Source of the DNA: Bradyrhizobium mercantei
Lineage (GTDB): Bacteria > Pseudomonadota > Alphaproteobacteria > Rhizobiales > Xanthobacteraceae
Direction of reading: 5' to 3'
Length of the DNA: 64,000 bases
Assembly (NCBI RefSeq): GCF_001982635.1
Contig: NZ_MKFI01000001.1
Coordinates: 364,774 to 428,773 of the forward strand
Shown here one piece after another: positions 62,330 to 64,000 of the stretch. Position 1 is the stretch's first letter. Each line of letters starts with the position of its first letter. The translations under genes and the position numbers were made by a program. Under the pieces are notes generated by a model, which saw nothing but the letters and a program-made list of their open reading frames with translations, was not told the origin of the DNA and did not search any database.

Positions 62330-64000
62330 TCAGGCGGCGTGCTCGACCCCTTCAGCCGCGAGCAGCGTCCGGACGTCCTGCGCCGGAACCGGCTTGCTGA
62401 ACAGATAGCCCTGCATCTGCGTGCAGCCGAGCATCTGCACGGTGTCGCGCTGCTGATCGGTCTCGACGCCCTCGGCGGTCGTGATCATGTTGCGATCGGC
62501 GGCGATCGAGACCACGGCGCGGATGATCGAGGCCGAGCCCGAGTTGCGCGTCACTTCCTTGACGAAGCTGCGGTCGATCTTGATCTTGTCGAACGGGAAG
62601 CGCTGCAAATACTGCAGCGACGAGTATCCGGTGCCGAAATCATCGAGCGCGATGTGGACACCGAGCCCGCGGAGCTGACCGAGCGTGACCAGCGCCGCGT
62701 CGTCATCGGCAATCAGCACCGCCTCGGTGATCTCGAGCTCGAGCCTGCGCGGGTCGAGCCCGCTCTCGGCAAGCGCATTCGCGACCTTCAGTGCCAGCGT
62801 CTCCGACTTGAACTGGATCGGCGAGACGTTGACCGCGACGCGGACATGCGCCGGCCAGCCCGCCGCCTCTATGCAGGCGGTGCGCAGCACCCACTGCCCG
62901 ATCTCCTCGATCAGCCCGGTCTCCTCGGCGACCGGAATGAACTCCACCGGAGAGATCATGCCGCGCACCGGATGGCGCCAGCGCAGCAGCGCCTCGCAGC
63001 CGGTCACCTCGTCGCTGCGCAGGTCGACCAGCGGCTGGTAGTGCAGCTCGAAGCTGCCCTCCGCCAGGGCGGTTCGCAAGTCGGCCTCCAGCGCGCGGCG
63101 CAGATTGGCCTGCTTCTCCATCGCCGGATCGAAGAAGCGATAGGTCCGGCGGCCGGCCGCCTTGGCGGCATACATCGCCAGATCGGCGCATTTCAGCAGA
63201 CGGAACAGATCGGAGCCGTGGCGCGGCGCAATCGCGATGCCGATGCTGGCGTCGCTCGCCAAATGATGGCCAAGGCAGTCGAACGGCGTACGCAGCGACT
63301 GATAGATCCGCGCCACGAGATCGCTGACGTCATCGTCGGAGGCGATATCGTGCTGGACGATCGCGAACTCGTCACCGCCGAGACGCGCGATGAAATCGTT
63401 CGACCCAACCGACTGACGCAGCTTCTCGGCCACGCGCCGGAGGAATTCGTCGCCGATCGGATGGCCGAGCGTGTCGTTGATCCGCTTGAACTCGTCGATA
63501 TCGATATAATGGATGGCGAATTCGCGCGCGGCGGACTCGAGCAGCAGCCCTTCCGCGTGGCGCTGGAACAGCGTCCGGTTCGGCAGATTGGTCAGCGCAT
63601 CGTAATGCGCGAGATACTCGATCCGCGCCTGCGTGCGCCGCCCGTCGGTGACGTCCTCGAGCGTGGTGGCCCAGCCCCCGTCAGGCGCGCGCTTGTAGAT
63701 CAGGCGGATGCTGCGGCCGTCGGGCGTCACGATCACGGAGTCCCGGACCTCGTCACCCCTCGGGTTGGTGAAGCGTGCGCAGTATTCGTCGACATCGCCG
63801 ACGAACGAGCCGAGCGCCTGGCGATGCAGGATCAGGTCGCGCAGATGGCAGCCGGGCTTGGCGATGTCGGGCGAGAGGCCGAACATGTCGATGTATTGCT
63901 GGTTGCAGATCACGAGCCGCGCGGAGGCGTCGAACAGCAGCAGGCCCTGCGTCATGGTGTTGATCGCGGTGTCGAGATGCTGGCTTTGCTCGGACAGCCG
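62330..64000 (-). CDS. PAS-GGDEF-EAL protein (5' end outside window)
   Basis: The frame is open to the right edge, giving 557 residues of a longer protein. Order from the visible N-terminus: a PAS domain (TQGLLLFDASARLVICNQQY), GGDEF domain with intact LGGDEFAIV and YDALTNLPNR, then EAL with CEALLRWRHP, NVSPIQF and DDFGTGYSSLQYLQRFP. Both cyclic-di-GMP synthesis and degradation sites appear intact, so the direction of activity cannot be predicted. The residues at the edge (QSQHLDTAINTM) suggest a preceding coiled coil or more sensor domains. Confidence 0.94.
   Translation of the reverse strand, partial: RLSEQSQHLDTAINTMTQGLLLFDASARLVICNQQYIDMFGLSPDIAKPGCHLRDLILHRQALGSFVGDVDEYCARFTNPRGDEVRDSVIVTPDGRSIRLIYKRAPDGGWATTLEDVTDGRRTQARIEYLAHYDALTNLPNRTLFQRHAEGLLLESAAREFAIHYIDIDEFKRINDTLGHPIGDEFLRRVAEKLRQSVGSNDFIARLGGDEFAIVQHDIASDDDVSDLVARIYQSLRTPFDCLGHHLASDASIGIAIAPRHGSDLFRLLKCADLAMYAAKAAGRRTYRFFDPAMEKQANLRRALEADLRTALAEGSFELHYQPLVDLRSDEVTGCEALLRWRHPVRGMISPVEFIPVAEETGLIEEIGQWVLRTACIEAAGWPAHVRVAVNVSPIQFKSETLALKVANALAESGLDPRRLELEITEAVLIADDDAALVTLGQLRGLGVHIALDDFGTGYSSLQYLQRFPFDKIKIDRSFVKEVTRNSGSASIIRAVVSIAADRNMITTAEGVETDQQRDTVQMLGCTQMQGYLFSKPVPAQDVRTLLAAEGVEHAA

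Noticed and set aside
1..64000. CRISPR arrays, rRNA genes, integrases or intact insertion sequences
   Set aside because: No regularly spaced direct repeats, rRNA signatures or transposase/integrase motifs were found on either strand.

Overview
The window is chromosomal DNA from a high-GC alphaproteobacterium, most likely Bradyrhizobium or a close relative (Nitrobacteraceae). Signs are a MipZ-type division regulator next to panC, a phasin, a DacA-type carboxypeptidase with a SPOR tail, DUF1489, a propionyl-CoA carboxylase alpha chain, and intergenic repeats of the kind scattered through bradyrhizobial genomes. There is no rRNA operon, CRISPR array, integrase or intact insertion sequence.

Layout. 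1-2640: ClpA (runs off the left edge) and its adaptor ClpS. 3067-8712: a Tad-like vWA pilus protein, a phasin, a D,D-carboxypeptidase and a membrane J-domain protein. 9154-16056: regulators and small enzymes (two AraC proteins, DUF302, vWA, alpha/beta hydrolase, beta-lactamase-fold hydrolase, FUSC-like protein). 16057-22972: mipZ, panC, periplasmic and membrane proteins, YidB-like, GST, DUF599. 22973-25795: a gene-poor, less GC-rich stretch with a REP-like repeat, a secreted Cys-rich protein, an orphan membrane protein and two phage-like gene fragments. 25796-34582: TolA/TonB-like protein, aldo/keto reductase, a di-haem peroxidase and phosphoesterase pair, a divergent AraC/SDR pair, small stress-type proteins and a truncated hydrolase. 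34583-39981: two more REP-like elements, an orphan HTH protein, mgtE, and tandem polysaccharide deacetylases.

40084-47082 is the most interesting part: a three-gene operon coding for a 1052-residue WGR/HEAT protein, a 556-residue SWIM zinc-finger protein and a retron-type reverse transcriptase. The 355 bases between the last two genes fold as a retron msr-msd RNA: a 19/20-base a1/a2 inverted repeat encloses a 25-bp msd hairpin. I recall this gene set as the one described for predicted type XIII retrons. The reverse transcriptase also has a long Pro/Ala linker ending in a hydrophobic membrane-anchor-like tail. A tRNA-Leu(GAG) gene follows.

47487-64000: fliN-like, lipB, a divergent tautomerase/LysR pair with an inverted repeat between them, a GbsR-type regulator with a perfect 20-bp palindrome over its start codon heading a DUF4166/epimerase operon, a methyltransferase, acyP, a PEP-mutase-family enzyme, pccA, an SNase-like secreted protein, a hybrid histidine kinase, an RlpA-like protein, a PPC-domain protein and a GGDEF-EAL protein cut by the right edge.
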